This document shows, in pieces, positions 55,214 through 62,655 of a stretch of 64,000 bases of DNA. A program made the position numbers and the translations under genes. Numbering within the stretch: the stretch's first letter is position 1; every line of letters starts with the position of its first letter. Source of the DNA: Planctomycetota bacterium (GTDB lineage: Bacteria > Planctomycetota > UBA1135 > GCA-002686595); contig DUBE01000034.1 in the NCBI GenBank assembly GCA_012960475.1, positions 1-64,000 on the forward strand. The letters run 5' to 3'. The notes beneath the pieces are model-generated. The model worked only from the letters and a program-made list of their open reading frames with translations, did no database searches and was not told the DNA's origin.

Positions 55214-55579
55214 CTACTTTTTGAAGATGAGCATTCTCAACGCAAGTGGGACCTGGACAGCCCCTGCGACTGCAGTGAGAAAGAAGGGCCAGAAGGCAAG
55301 ATTGAGCTTGCTGGCGATTGTGAACTCGCCGCGTAGAGCGAAGGCAAATCCCCGTGACAGTCCACAGAGTGGGCAACCGGGGCACTTTTCGGTGACCAGG
55401 CCGGTCCAGGAGAGGTGTTCTCCGGCGGCAATCTGGGTGGGATCAAACCAGGCGGCGCAAATCAGAAGGCCTAGTGCGAGCAGTCCCATGACCAGACGGA
55501 CAACGGTTAGGTCCCGTGGTCCATCCCGGGCAATTGAGGGTCTCCGAGGAGATGCTGAAGTCTTGCTTCCTAGTGCCAT
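55214..55579 (-). CDS. DUF2752 family membrane protein
   Basis: A 121-residue protein from ATG 55579; the frame is open 10 codons further. The family signature C-P-x-C-P-x-C-G-x-x-R appears as KCPGCPLCGLSRGFAFAL, between two membrane helices (VVRLVMGLLALGLLICAAWF and LAFWPFFLTAVAGAVQVPLAL). DUF2752 proteins are small membrane proteins of unknown function with conserved Cys pairs that may bind metal or form disulfides. Confidence 0.82.
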   Translation of the reverse strand: MALGSKTSASPRRPSIARDGPRDLTVVRLVMGLLALGLLICAAWFDPTQIAAGEHLSWTGLVTEKCPGCPLCGLSRGFAFALRGEFTIASKLNLAFWPFFLTAVAGAVQVPLALRMLIFKK

Positions 55580-55610
55580 GGTGAGTTCTGAATGACTAGA
55601 CGAAAGCACC

Positions 55611-55850
55611 CTACCGGCTGGCCGACGGGGGGGGCGACTCCGAATCCGGCGGATGGACGCGGGGAGTTGCGCCTTTCTTGGTCATCAGGCCGGGGAGCAG
55701 CCCCAGAACGTGATCAATGTTCTTCGCTGAATACTCGTGGGGCAAGGAGCTCACCCCGATGGAGCACAGAGAGTGGCCTGGTCTCGGCTTGGGGAGTTTG
55801 GATTGGTGCCGCGCCTGGTGCTGGTACCGGCCAACCGGTTCTCCTTCGCT
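55611..55850 (-). pseudogene. Possible remnant of a cysteine desulfurase C-terminus
   Basis: No intact gene is visible here. In one minus-strand frame, following the TGA stop of the gene at 55851 without a start codon, the translation contains HSLCSIGVSS and EYSAKNIDHVLGLLPGLM. The spacing resembles the SLxxSxG...IDxxLxxLPxL end of NifS/IscS-type enzymes. The match is loose and could be chance. Confidence 0.2.
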
Positions 55851-56636
55851 TCACCCAAAGGCCCGCCCCGCCACTCTCTTGGGCCCCGGGATGCCGCCGC
55901 CGAGTTCTCCCAGGAAGAGAAAGGTCCCTTCAATGCGTAGACCTGGGCGTGGGGTGGGGAGACCTTCTGCTTCCACCTGCCAGGGGCTGATAAGCAGAGC
56001 GAGGGGGCGCTCTGGCGCATCACACAAACAGACTTGCACGGTCTCGCCGCTGATTTGGTTCTTCAGGTTGCGGACTTCTTTGATGCGCAAGGAGAGATGT
56101 GCGCATCCGCCGGGATTGTCGAGGCCGCCGAGAGGTTCAATTCGTGCGCCGTTGGGGCGTTCGAGGAGAGTTCTTGGCGCGAGTTCCTGGTTCGGGCCGA
56201 TGTTCTCCAAGTCCACAGCGAAGCCGGCCACATGTAGGGCCAGGGTGTGGCCGGGGGGGAGGGGTTTCGGCAGCCGTGCGGCATCCGAAATCCAGACACT
56301 CAGCAAGTATGTACCGTATTCATCCGCCGAGAGACCGGGTATTGGAGGTGCGGCCCAGCCATGCAGCAGGGCCTCGAAGCGCGAATCCTCTGGGGATGCG
56401 AGTTCTTGTGTCGAGATTCTGAGGAGTGTGTCCACCCGATAGTGTGGGAGCAGGGTCCAGCTTCCGTTGGCGTGCCGTTCGCCTCGTAACTCCAGCCCTT
56501 GACCCAGGCGCAGGCGTCGCTGGTTAGTGCTGTTCCCTCGCCAGGGGGTCGGCTCGCCCTGTTCTTCCAGCAGGTTCTGCAGGCTCAACGGGTCGCTCTT
56601 GGGCCCAAAGCCGATGCACTCGATCAGAAAATCCAT
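55851..56636 (-). CDS. Hypothetical protein
   Basis: A 261-residue protein without a signal peptide. It opens MDFLIECIGFGPKSDP and is rich in Leu, Pro and Gly, with beta-type segments such as YGTYLLSVWISDAARLP and TLALHVAGFAVDLENIG. I recognise no family. The start is ATG 56636 with TAGCAT 9 nt upstream. It is divergent from the M1 peptidase gene, 65 nt away. Confidence 0.6.
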   Translation of the reverse strand: MDFLIECIGFGPKSDPLSLQNLLEEQGEPTPWRGNSTNQRRLRLGQGLELRGERHANGSWTLLPHYRVDTLLRISTQELASPEDSRFEALLHGWAAPPIPGLSADEYGTYLLSVWISDAARLPKPLPPGHTLALHVAGFAVDLENIGPNQELAPRTLLERPNGARIEPLGGLDNPGGCAHLSLRIKEVRNLKNQISGETVQVCLCDAPERPLALLISPWQVEAEGLPTPRPGLRIEGTFLFLGELGGGIPGPKRVAGRAFG

Positions 56637-56645
56637 ACTTCATGG

Positions 56646-56651
56646 ATGCTA
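56646..56651 (-). promoter_or_regulatory. -10 box TAGCAT, leaderless start
   Basis: On the minus strand TAGCAT ends 9 nt before the ATG at 56636. The divergent plus-strand gene has the same hexamer at 56690. Confidence 0.45.
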
Positions 56652-56689
56652 ACGAGGGACGGGGCCCACCGACGGCGTATGGCTTGGCT

Positions 56690-56695
56690 TAGCAT
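56690..56695 (+). promoter_or_regulatory. -10 box TAGCAT, leaderless start
   Basis: TAGCAT ends 6 nt before the ATG at 56702, with spacer GGGGTC. Confidence 0.45.
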
Positions 56696-56701
56696 GGGGT
56701 C

Positions 56702-59218
56702 ATGTCGACGCACGCATCCAGGGCCGCCGTACCCGGTCTTATTCTGGCGACGCTTCCTCTCTGTGTGCTTGCCCTTTGTGCTTGCAGGGTGCCCGTGTCC
56801 ACAGCCCCAGCGGTTCAGCCGACAGTAGTGCTTCTTGAGGGGCGGCGTGCGGCAGCGCCCCTCGTACCCCTCAGGGGTGAGTGGGATGTGGAGCACTATG
56901 GGCTGGAGTTGACGCTTCTGCCCGGGCAGCGGGCCATGGAAGGTGTTGCGCGTATTCGTGCGATCAGCCAGGCCTCGGGCAATCGCAGTTTGGTGCTCGA
57001 TCTGGCGGTACTTCAAGTGTCGGGGGTCAGTGATGCAGCGGGCCGCGAGCTGGATTGGCGTCATGGGGGAGACAAGTTGACCATTGACCTGGGCAGGGAC
57101 TTCTTTCCCGGCGAGGTTGCCGAAGTGGTGGTTGCCTATGGGGGCGTTCCCCAGCGGGGACTCTGGTACGCTCCGGACGATCCCGCCACACATTGTTTTA
57201 CCCAGGGCGAATGCGAAGACGCCCGGCGTTGGTTCCCTTGCGTGGACCATCCCTCCGAGAGGGCAACCAGTGAATTGATCGTTCACATGCCCGCGTCTTG
57301 GACTTCCATGGCGGGGGGTATGCTGCTCGAACGCAGGTTGGAGGGATCCATAGCCACCGAGCACTGGGCCCATCACATGCCCCACCCCGCTTACTTGGAA
57401 ACCCTTGTGGCGGGCGAGCTGGTCAGCGTCTCCGACCGGGGCCCGGTGCCTGTGACCTATGTGGGTACGCCTGCCATGGCCAAGTACCTGAAACCCAGTC
57501 TGGGTTCCACAGGCCAGGTGCTTGAATTCCTGGCAGAACTCACATGTCGGCCCTACCCCTATTCCAAGTACGCAACCTGTGCGGTGGATGGTTTTCCTTT
57601 CGGTGGCATGGAGAACACCAGTGCGACTACGATCACCAGCGCGTCTCTCTGCGATGTGCGAGGGCGCATGGACGGCGGCGCGGAATCGCTGGTAGTGCAT
57701 GAAGCTGCGCACCAGTGGTTCGGGAATCTCTTGACCTGTGCGGACTGGTCGGAGATCTGGTTGAACGAGGGCTTTGCCACCTACTGCACTCTGCTTTGGT
57801 ATGAGAAAACCCGTGGGCAGGGGGAATTCCTGCGTCACATCAGAGACATGCAGGTTGCGGCCATCGGGGCAGATGAGAGAACCCATCGGCCCATTGTGCA
57901 TGGTCTTTGCATCGACCCCCTGGATCTCTTCTTTACTGGCCATGTGTACCAGGGTGGCGCCAGTCGTTTGCATCACCTGCGCTTTGTCTTGGGGGACGAG
58001 GCTTTTTTTGCGGGATTGCGGGCCTATGTGGGGGGCCATGAGAATTCGGGCGTGACCTCCATCGATTTGCAGCGCAGTCTTGAAGCTGCTTCGGGTTTGG
58101 ACTTGACCCAGCACTTTGAACAGTGGTTGCTCTCCCCCGGATTGCCCAAGTTCAGCCTGAGTTGGTCGCGGCGTTCGGAAGAGGGGCCGACCCGGGTGAC
58201 CATCGAGCAAATCCATAGCCTGCGTCCGGGTACTCCCACGGTTTTTGTGACCCCGGCTGAGATCGAGTGGCGTACAAGCACCGGGATCCAACGCAAGCGC
58301 GTGATGCTCAACCAGCGCAAGCAGACGCTTGAACTTGCCACCAATGGGGAGCTGCTCTGGGTGCGGTTTGATCCTCTGCATTGGATTCCTGGGGAACGCA
58401 TCGAGGCCCATGAGTTGGCGACCCAGATCATGCTGGTATATGAGGCTCCGGACTCCATGGGTCGAATGGAGGCCCTGGCCTCACTTGGAGAACAGTGGCC
58501 AGGATTGCCCGAAGGTGCCCGAAGGCAAGCTCTCTCCGCTGCGGCTCGGCGCCTGGCGGCGGACCCCGTGGAGGCCGTGCGCGTGGAAGCGGCGCGTTTT
58601 CTGGGACAGACTCAGAGTGCTGGAGCGCGGGATCTCCTCAGCGCCTTGGCAGTGGACGATGACTCTGTTCTCTTGCGCCGGGCCGTGTTGCAGGCCTTGG
58701 TGAATTTCACCCCTTCCACCAGCTTGTTTGAGCTGGCCCAAGCTGCTTTTGTTTCTGCGCCCTCATGGGATTGCGCGGGCGCGGCAGTCATGTTGGGGGT
58801 CAAAGCTGATCCCGTACGGGGTCTGCGTTGGGTCGAAGAGTTGATCAAGGCCCCAGGGGTGATGCAGGTGGATGATTCTGCGGGGCGCCTGGCAGTGCAT
58901 GTGGTTGCTGCTCTGGAAACTCTTGGTTCGAAGCAAGCTCTGCCGATCGTGCGTTCCTGGGCTCTGGCTCCGTTGGCCCCTGCTGGCCCCCGGGCCGCTG
59001 CGATTGCTTTGCTCGGGGACTGGGGCCGCGAGGCTCCGGGCTTGGTGGAGGATTTGGTGGGCCTCTTGGGGCACTCCGATCCGCGCTTGTCGCGGGCGGC
59101 GGTAATTGCTCTGCGGCGCATTGGCAACCAGCAGGCCCGGGATGCTCTGAGGGAGTTCTATCCCCATTCGGCGGCACCTGTCGAGCGACGAGCAATCGAG
59201 GCACTTTTTCCCCTGTGA
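56702..59218 (+). CDS. M1-family aminopeptidase lipoprotein with C-terminal HEAT repeats
   Basis: An 838-residue lipoprotein (LATLPLCVLALCAC) of the M1 gluzincin family. The exopeptidase motif GGMEN is at about residue 301, the zinc site HEAAH at 333, and the third ligand in WLNEGFATY at about 355; a Tyr in the following helix completes the active site. These enzymes release N-terminal amino acids. Residues about 600-838 form HEAT-type helical repeats (VEAVRVEAARFLGQ, DSVLLRRAVLQALVNF, PRLSRAAVIALRRIGN). Membrane anchoring suggests periplasmic or outer-membrane peptide use. The stop overlaps the next start (TGATG). Confidence 0.92.
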   Translation: MSTHASRAAVPGLILATLPLCVLALCACRVPVSTAPAVQPTVVLLEGRRAAAPLVPLRGEWDVEHYGLELTLLPGQRAMEGVARIRAISQASGNRSLVLDLAVLQVSGVSDAAGRELDWRHGGDKLTIDLGRDFFPGEVAEVVVAYGGVPQRGLWYAPDDPATHCFTQGECEDARRWFPCVDHPSERATSELIVHMPASWTSMAGGMLLERRLEGSIATEHWAHHMPHPAYLETLVAGELVSVSDRGPVPVTYVGTPAMAKYLKPSLGSTGQVLEFLAELTCRPYPYSKYATCAVDGFPFGGMENTSATTITSASLCDVRGRMDGGAESLVVHEAAHQWFGNLLTCADWSEIWLNEGFATYCTLLWYEKTRGQGEFLRHIRDMQVAAIGADERTHRPIVHGLCIDPLDLFFTGHVYQGGASRLHHLRFVLGDEAFFAGLRAYVGGHENSGVTSIDLQRSLEAASGLDLTQHFEQWLLSPGLPKFSLSWSRRSEEGPTRVTIEQIHSLRPGTPTVFVTPAEIEWRTSTGIQRKRVMLNQRKQTLELATNGELLWVRFDPLHWIPGERIEAHELATQIMLVYEAPDSMGRMEALASLGEQWPGLPEGARRQALSAAARRLAADPVEAVRVEAARFLGQTQSAGARDLLSALAVDDDSVLLRRAVLQALVNFTPSTSLFELAQAAFVSAPSWDCAGAAVMLGVKADPVRGLRWVEELIKAPGVMQVDDSAGRLAVHVVAALETLGSKQALPIVRSWALAPLAPAGPRAAAIALLGDWGREAPGLVEDLVGLLGHSDPRLSRAAVIALRRIGNQQARDALREFYPHSAAPVERRAIEALFPL

Positions 59219-59730
59219 TGAAATCGGACTCCGGATCCACAAGCCCCGTTTCTTCTAAAGGAGCGGTTCTCGGGGCGAACCTGGACAGCCAGGCCCGCCA
59301 GGCCCTCTGTCGGGAGTTGAGGTTGGCGTTGTTGTCGGAATTCGGTGCTCGGGCAATTTGCGATCACCTGGGGAGGTTGGTTGAAGACAGTGCTCTTGGT
59401 GATTCTCTTGAGCGAGTCAATCGCGAAGGCAGCGAGGTCGTGCAGGAGGTCCAGAGCATGCTACGCAGCCTGGGCGCAAGACCGCGCATGACGAGTTTTC
59501 GTCGCCGTGTCCTCGCCCGCGCACTGGCCATGGTTGCCCGCATGAGCGGTCCGCGACTCGTAGTGCGAATCGCTCAGCAGGCCTGTGAAACAGTGGCCCG
59601 TTGGTATTTGCAATACGCTTTCTTTCTGGCACAGCATGGAGAAGTGGAACTGGCTCGCCGTTGTGAGGGTTTGGCGGAGATCAAACAGCGCCATGCCAAT
59701 TCTCTGGGGGCTTGGACCAAACATGGATAA
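59218..59730 (+). CDS. Small helical protein of unknown function
   Basis: A 170-residue protein from ATG 59218, overlapping the peptidase stop by one base. It is almost all helical and Arg/Ala/Leu-rich (for example ARQALCRELRLALLSEFG, RVLARALAMVARMSGPRLVV, QACETVARWYLQYAFFLAQH), without membrane helices or signal. The pattern recalls ferritin-like four-helix bundles, but I see no full metal-ligand set. Function unknown. Confidence 0.6.
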   Translation: MKSDSGSTSPVSSKGAVLGANLDSQARQALCRELRLALLSEFGARAICDHLGRLVEDSALGDSLERVNREGSEVVQEVQSMLRSLGARPRMTSFRRRVLARALAMVARMSGPRLVVRIAQQACETVARWYLQYAFFLAQHGEVELARRCEGLAEIKQRHANSLGAWTKHG

Positions 59731-59752
59731 GCCCATTCCCCCTGATTTGGCG

Positions 59753-59758
59753 TAGGCT
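59753..59758 (+). promoter_or_regulatory. -10 box TAGGCT, leaderless start of the AhpD-like gene
   Basis: TAGGCT ends 6 nt before the ATG at 59765, with spacer AGGTTC. Confidence 0.5.
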
Positions 59759-59764
59759 AGGTTC

Positions 59765-60340
59765 ATGCCTTGGATCAAGACCATTGCCCCGGACGAAGCC
59801 AGCGGGCGCTTAGCAAAGACATATTCAGCTTCAATCGAACGCGTGGGCAAGGTGTTTGGGATCGTGCGTTCCATGAGCCTCGACCCGCGTGTACTGGACT
59901 CGTCTATGGGGCTCTACCGCAACATCGTCAAGGAAGGGAACGCTCTCTCTCGACGCCAGCGCGAGATGCTGGCCACGGTAGTCAGCAAAGCCAACGATTG
60001 TCATTACTGAATGCTCTCCCATGCGGACGATCTCCGGGTTGAGATCGAAAATGAGGGGGGCGACCCCAAGACCGCCGAGCGGGTGCTGGAAGAGTGGCGC
60101 GGGGCGAATCTTGACGCGGTGGACACCGCCCTCTGCATCTATGCAGAAAAACTGACCCATTCTCCAGCTGCTATGACCGCCGCAGATATACAGGGCCTGC
60201 GGGATCAGGGCTTGTCTGACGAGGCCGTTCACAGTGCGATCCAAACCATCTCTTATTTCAATTACATCAACCGAGTTGCAGACGCGGTGCATGTGGAGTT
60301 GGAGCCCGAGATGCCGCCCTATGAGGACGGGGGGCGCTGA
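59765..60340 (+). CDS. AhpD-like peroxidase-related selenoprotein (CxxU)
   Basis: One 191-residue gene with TGA at codon 82 (60008-60010) read as selenocysteine. Both halves align with the AhpD/carboxymuconolactone decarboxylase-like 'peroxidase-related' family. The first half ends ERQR-type SRRQREMLATVVSKANDCHY; the second starts MLSHADDLR and runs through CIYAEKLTHSPAAMTAADIQ, LRDQGLSDEAVHSAI and YFNYINRVADAVHVELE. The family active site is CxYC followed by His, so C-H-Y-U-x-x-x-H keeps the geometry with Sec in the second Cys place. AhpD-type proteins are thiol peroxidase/disulfide reductase partners. A 7-bp SECIS-like hairpin follows. Splitting here into two genes would be an annotation error. 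Confidence 0.85.
60028..60047 (+). promoter_or_regulatory. SECIS-like hairpin, loop CGGGUU
   Basis: CGATCTC (60028-60034) pairs perfectly with GAGATCG (60041-60047) around the loop CGGGTT. The loop begins 24 nt after the TGA, within the bacterial SECIS range, and starts with the same CGGGU as the element in the oxidase operon. Confidence 0.65.
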
Positions 60341-60699
60341 GCCGAGATTCTTGAATTGAGGCGCGCGGCCTGCGCGCTGGCAACAGGCTTTGGCAGCAGC
60401 ACGTCCTTGCTGTGCGACAAGGACCCGGTTGGGATTTGGCAGACCTGGACCAGGCTACGGATTGGGGGCTAATCGTGCTGCGCAAGGATGATCCTGGAGC
60501 GGGGCCAGCTGATCGGCGTTCGGCGGGGAAAGATTGTCTATGCAATGTGTTGATCCCCTTTGGTGTTGGGCGGGCCCCGTTAGTCTGGACTTGCGTAAGA
60601 TCTCCGCAGGGTGGATATTCGGATCTGATTCTGCGAGACCCGAAAGGGTATCTTCTGGGATCGGTACTTTCTGCGGGATGCGGATTGTTCCCTCATGCC
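60341..60699 (+). other. Intergenic region before the ABC exporter genes
   Basis: About 360 nt without a gene I can support. The plus frame of the exporter stays open through it, but the translation (for example LADLDQATDWGLIVLRKDD) is not typical of exporter N-termini. A TACTTT at 60665 is followed after 7 nt by an ATG at 60678, which is out of frame with the exporter. Confidence 0.5.
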
Positions 60700-62655
60700 T
60701 TGAGCCCCTCAGCAAACAGCAAACCGCTTGGCCTTTATGGGCTGACCCGTGGCTACCGCGGCCCGTACCTGGCTTCGGTGGGGGCTATGGCTGTAGGGAT
60801 TGGGTTGCTTTTTGTCGTTCCCGTTGTGATTCGCAGCATGATCGACGGGTTTGTTCCTCTGGAGGGCGAGGATGGGGGGCGGTATTCCTTCGTCACTCCC
60901 GAGTGGGTGCGCTCGGTGGCCGATGCCCTTGGTGTTGGTACGGGGGTGGTGGCGAGCTTGATGGTTGCCGGAGCGCTGATCATTGTGGTGACGGCCATGG
61001 CGGGGTTGTTTCAGTATCTCAAGGGCCACTTGGCGGCACGGGCTTCGGAGGCCATTGTGCGCAGTATGCGCAACACCCTGCACTCCCATCTAGCCGCTCT
61101 GCCCGCCACCTACTTCGATACGGCCGAGACCGGGGATCTGGTCCAGCGTTGCACAAGCGATGTGGAGACCGTGAGGGTGTTTCTGGCGGCTCAGGTTGTG
61201 GAGATCGGCCGCTCTATTCTGCTTGTGGTCTGCGTGACTCCGGTGCTGTTCGCATTGTCCGCTCCCCTGGCTTGGGTGACTCTGGCTCTCTTGCCCTTAC
61301 TGGTGATCTACTCGGCGTTTTTCTTTGGCAGATTGACCCAGTATTTCAAGGAGGTTGACGAAGCGGAGGCGCGCCTGACCACGGTCTTGCAGGAGAACTT
61401 GACGGGGATTCGGGTGGTGCGGTCTTTTGGACGGCGTGAGTTCGAGGAGCAGAAGTTCAACGCGGCAAACCACGAGCACCGGGACAAGACCAATTTGCTA
61501 ATGCAGCTCTTGGCCCGCTTTTGGGGTTTTTCTGATCTGGTGTGCATGAGCCAGGGGGGACTTGTGCTGTTCTTTGGCGCCTGGTGGACCCTGCGGGGAG
61601 AAATCACCCTGGGCACCATGGTTGCCTTCACCATGTATTCGGCGTATGTGATTTGGCCAGTGCGTCAGATGGGTCGCACCCTAGTTGATGCTGGTAAGGC
61701 GAGGGTTTCCCTGCGACGGTTGGGGGAGGTGTTGGCCGTGCATCATGAGGATGCCACCGATAGGGTCCTTGAGAATGCACCTTCGAAATTGTCGGGGTCG
61801 ATTCGCATAAAGGATTTGAGCTTCTCATACGGACGCGAAAATAAAATGGAACGGGGTGGTTCAAGGGAAGGGGACGATCAACAGGAAGCTCGTCAAGTCC
61901 TGCAGTCGGTCAGTTTTGAGCTGCAGGCGGGTCAGACCCTGGCGCTCTTGGGTCCGCCTGGTTCGGGCAAGAGCACCCTGATCCGGTTGCTGTTGCGCTT
62001 GTATGACTACGATGGAGATGGCGGCTCGGGTTCTATTGAATTGGATGGGCACCAGCTTTCGGGGCTGTCCCGGGACTTCATTCGCAAGCAGATCGCTGTT
62101 GTGATGCAGGACCCGTTTCTCTACGCACGAACTATCGATGAGAACCTGCTCTTCGGTCGCCCCACCGCGAGCAGCGAGGACATTCAGGCCGCTACGAGTG
62201 CTGCGGCGATTCATGATTCCATCGAGGGTTTCAGTGAGGGCTATGGGACTATGCTTGGCGAGCGGGGTGTGACTCTCTCAGGCGGGCAAAAGCAACGCTT
62301 GGCGATTGCCCGGGTGCTGCTCAAGCAAGCTCCGATCTTGATTCTCGATGATGCCCTTTCAGCGGTGGACCATGAGACTGAGGGCTTGATCATGAGAGCT
62401 CTTCGGCAACGGCATGGCCAGCACACTACGATCATCATTGCCCACCGCTTGTCTTGCGTGACTCAGGCAGATCTGATTCTGGTCTTCGATCAGGGCCGCG
62501 TAGTGGAGCGGGGAGCGCATGAGGAATTGCTGGCTCAGGGAGGCGCGTATTCGCGTTTGTGGAAGATCCAGAGTGCATTTACACGTCAGATCGATTCCCA
62601 TGGCAATGGGCCGGACCTGGCTGGTGAATCCAAGACCAATGAGGTTCGTCCATGA
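60700..62655 (+). CDS. ABC exporter half-transporter (TMD-NBD), first subunit
   Basis: About 651 residues from TTG 60700; the start is uncertain. Residues about 20-300 form a six-helix type IV exporter domain (LVVCVTPVLFALSAPLAWVT and neighbours) with the QENLTGIRVVRSFGREEF-like coupling region ENLTGIRVVRSFGRREFEEQ. The ATPase has Walker A LLGPPGSGKSTL (near 418), signature LSGGQKQRLAIARVLL (near 525), Walker B LILDDA, where the catalytic Glu is replaced by Asp-Ala, and H-loop IIAHRLS. Heterodimeric exporters often carry one such degenerate site, which fits the second half gene overlapping it by ATGA. Substrate unknown; lipids or drugs are typical. Confidence 0.88.
   Translation: MSPSANSKPLGLYGLTRGYRGPYLASVGAMAVGIGLLFVVPVVIRSMIDGFVPLEGEDGGRYSFVTPEWVRSVADALGVGTGVVASLMVAGALIIVVTAMAGLFQYLKGHLAARASEAIVRSMRNTLHSHLAALPATYFDTAETGDLVQRCTSDVETVRVFLAAQVVEIGRSILLVVCVTPVLFALSAPLAWVTLALLPLLVIYSAFFFGRLTQYFKEVDEAEARLTTVLQENLTGIRVVRSFGRREFEEQKFNAANHEHRDKTNLLMQLLARFWGFSDLVCMSQGGLVLFFGAWWTLRGEITLGTMVAFTMYSAYVIWPVRQMGRTLVDAGKARVSLRRLGEVLAVHHEDATDRVLENAPSKLSGSIRIKDLSFSYGRENKMERGGSREGDDQQEARQVLQSVSFELQAGQTLALLGPPGSGKSTLIRLLLRLYDYDGDGGSGSIELDGHQLSGLSRDFIRKQIAVVMQDPFLYARTIDENLLFGRPTASSEDIQAATSAAAIHDSIEGFSEGYGTMLGERGVTLSGGQKQRLAIARVLLKQAPILILDDALSAVDHETEGLIMRALRQRHGQHTTIIIAHRLSCVTQADLILVFDQGRVVERGAHEELLAQGGAYSRLWKIQSAFTRQIDSHGNGPDLAGESKTNEVRP

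Noticed and set aside
55592..56442. Plus-strand frames opposite the 261-residue gene
   Set aside because: Arg/Pro/Gly-biased translations typical of antisense shadows in GC-rich genes; no start signals.
36206..60010. TGA read as tryptophan (altered genetic code)
   Set aside because: Many intact genes here end in TGA at family-typical lengths (uvrD, ctaB, coxC, M1 peptidase), and the two in-frame TGAs sit only at Cys-type redox positions.
59765..60340. AhpD-like gene as a pseudogene or two separate genes
   Set aside because: Both halves are well conserved, the frame is unbroken apart from the TGA, the TGA falls on a catalytic Cys place, and a SECIS-like hairpin follows.
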